Made by a program: the position numbers and the translations under genes | In this document: positions 62,803 through 64,000 of the stretch, piece after piece | How positions within the stretch are numbered: position 1 is the first letter of the stretch | Layout: the number at the start of each line of letters is the position of its first letter | Notes under the pieces: model-generated | Databases searched by the model: none | What the model saw: the letters and a program-made list of their open reading frames with translations, nothing else | What the model was told of the DNA's origin: nothing | NCBI RefSeq assembly: GCF_001482385.1 | Contig: NZ_CP013611.1 | Coordinates: forward strand, 744,001-808,000 | Reading direction: 5' to 3' | Length of the DNA stretch: 64,000 nt | Source of the DNA: Pseudoalteromonas rubra | Lineage (GTDB): Bacteria > Pseudomonadota > Gammaproteobacteria > Enterobacterales > Alteromonadaceae

Positions 62803-64000
62803 ATGCATTTGGGTAAACGGCTTTTTCTAGTCTATTTCGGTTTGGTCTTGATGGCTGTTACGCCAGCGCTGTGTTTTGGCAACATCCCGGTACTTGCCAA
62901 TCAATACTCAGTTAAAAAGCTGACTGCTGAGGATGGCTTCGTCTCATCCGAAATCTATTCCATCATACAAGATCAACAAGGCTTACTCTGGTTTGGCACT
63001 GCAGAGAATGGCGTGATGCGCTATGACGGTCGAAAAGTCACCCTGTTTGAATTTGATGGCCAAAGTGACACTGGCTTATCGCACAATGATGCTGGCAACC
63101 TGATGTTAGATAGAAATGGGGACATTTGGATCGGCACCTGGGGCGGAGGGGCCAATCGCTATGATCCAAAGACCGGACAGTTCGAAAACTTTCGTCATGA
63201 CCCTAAACAACCAACCTCAATTTCAGCAAACCGGATCCAGTCTTTATATCATGACCTGGATGGTTCAGTCTGGCTGGGCTCATATGATAGCGGGCTTAAT
63301 CGCTACCTGGGGCAAGGTAACTTTGAGCATGTCAGTAAGAGCACCGACTCTGTTACTAGGCTATCTCACAATCGAATCTGGGATATAGAAAATGATGGCA
63401 TGGACCGCCTTTGGATAGCAACGAGTTACGGCCTGAACCTCTACGACAAAACCACTCAGCGTTTTAATTACTTTTTCCCGGACCCAACAAACACCACCCC
63501 AACCGGTACCAATGAAATCAGGCACATTTTAAAAACGTCGCATAACAAGCTGTACATCGGAACCCAGCAAGGTCCTTTTGCATTCGACCCAGCCAGTGCT
63601 GAGTTCAGTAAAATTGGCCCTGCAGATGGCCCCCACCTGGGACAGGTTAACTCTATGATTGAAGATCAGGAGGGTTATATCTGGTTTGTAACCAGTCAAG
63701 GCGTGTTCAGAAAACACCCGTCGAATGAAGAATTAGTACAGCTGGAACTTGAGTACAATAATGGCATGCGGATTATATTTGAAGACAATGCCAAAACACT
63801 ATGGATCACCAATGAGGTGCACGGTATTTTTAAGCTGGTACCACATCGTAAATTCAAATCTATCAGCAACTCGATGCTCAAAGCGCCAAATGGCATTGCT
63901 ACGGATAAAAATGGTGACCTGCTCATCGTCAATTCGACTTCTCACTTGCTCAGATGGGATGTCGCATCACAAACCCTGCACCCTCTCTCCCCGCCGTTAT
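62803..64000 (+). CDS. Beta-propeller sensor protein, N-terminal part (cut by window end)
   Basis: Open to the window edge without a stop (399 codons visible). A signal peptide (MHLGKRLFLVYFGLVLMAVTPALCFG) is followed by repeated regulator-propeller motifs of the two-component type: DQQGLLWFGTAENGVMRYD, DRNGDIWIGTWGGGANRYD, DLDGSVWLGSYDSGLNRY, GMDRLWIATSYGLNLYD, DQEGYIWFVTSQGVFR and DKNGDLLIV-type blades. Such sensors usually continue into a Y_Y_Y domain, a membrane helix and a histidine kinase, diguanylate cyclase or other output. Which output follows cannot be seen here. Upstream is the divergent amine oxidase. Confidence 0.85.
   Translation, partial: MHLGKRLFLVYFGLVLMAVTPALCFGNIPVLANQYSVKKLTAEDGFVSSEIYSIIQDQQGLLWFGTAENGVMRYDGRKVTLFEFDGQSDTGLSHNDAGNLMLDRNGDIWIGTWGGGANRYDPKTGQFENFRHDPKQPTSISANRIQSLYHDLDGSVWLGSYDSGLNRYLGQGNFEHVSKSTDSVTRLSHNRIWDIENDGMDRLWIATSYGLNLYDKTTQRFNYFFPDPTNTTPTGTNEIRHILKTSHNKLYIGTQQGPFAFDPASAEFSKIGPADGPHLGQVNSMIEDQEGYIWFVTSQGVFRKHPSNEELVQLELEYNNGMRIIFEDNAKTLWITNEVHGIFKLVPHRKFKSISNSMLKAPNGIATDKNGDLLIVNSTSHLLRWDVASQTLHPLSPPL

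Noticed and set aside
1..64000. Prophage, insertion sequence, integron or CRISPR structures
   Set aside because: No transposase, integrase, phage structural gene or spaced direct-repeat array was recognised. The only tandem repeat is the tRNA-derived array.

Overview
The window is a stretch of ordinary bacterial chromosome from a marine gammaproteobacterium, most probably Pseudoalteromonas. This is inferred from near-E. coli-like core proteins (NrdA/NrdB, PykA, AnsA, ThrS-InfC-L35-L20), a tRNA-Val(GAC) array, and families common in the Alteromonadales (DUF3080, DUF3718, DUF3010, CPXCG proteins, secreted amidohydrolases, TonB receptors). No prophage, insertion sequence, integrase or CRISPR array was recognised. 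Coding density is high and most genes sit in short directons.

Layout. 1-4.3 kb: class Ia ribonucleotide reductase (nrdA, nrdB) with its maintenance ferredoxin, then a convergent YaeQ gene. 4.4-7 kb: a His-rich, ZnuD-like TonB receptor with a Zur-like operator. 7.2-10.7 kb: nitroreductase, DoxX protein and 2,4-dienoyl-CoA reductase. 10.9-17.1 kb: sppA, ansA, gnd and pykA, with a promoter-embedded palindrome in front of pykA. 17.2-21.9 kb: a LytS/LytTR-type two-component pair and two secreted amidohydrolase-like proteins, one lacking the metal ligands. 22.5-28.2 kb: small and conserved-unknown genes, an apparent pseudokinase of the YniA/fructosamine-kinase family, riboflavin synthase, a MATE pump and a DUF3080 lipoprotein.

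28.3-29.2 kb holds three identical tRNA-Val(GAC) genes in perfect 118-bp tandem, followed by three 120-bp tandem copies of a tRNA-Val-like sequence whose 3' half is intact but whose D loop and anticodon arm are rewritten. This is the most unusual structure in the window. 29.2-32.6 kb: a solute-binding protein overlapping a hybrid histidine kinase with no permease nearby, probably a binding-protein-dependent sensor. 32.9-40.7 kb: an exported DJ-1/PfpI protein, then a membrane-anchored winged-helix/beta-propeller regulator in front of a MacAB-like ABC efflux set.

40.7-49.7 kb: SulP transporter, Lrp regulator, YcbL-like hydrolase, M14 carboxypeptidase, SDR, and the thrS-infC-rpmI-rplT translation operon with an AUU start for infC. 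49.9-64 kb: a nuclease/phosphatase-fold protein, a DUF3010 protein, an ABC exporter, a TetR-controlled AcrAB-like RND pump with three regularly spaced operator-like repeats, an acyl-CoA ligase, a flavin amine oxidase, and the start of a beta-propeller sensor protein cut by the window edge.

All assignments come from reading the sequence and from recall of protein families. No database search was run. Starts were moved from the longest open frame where a ribosome-binding site or family alignment argued for it.
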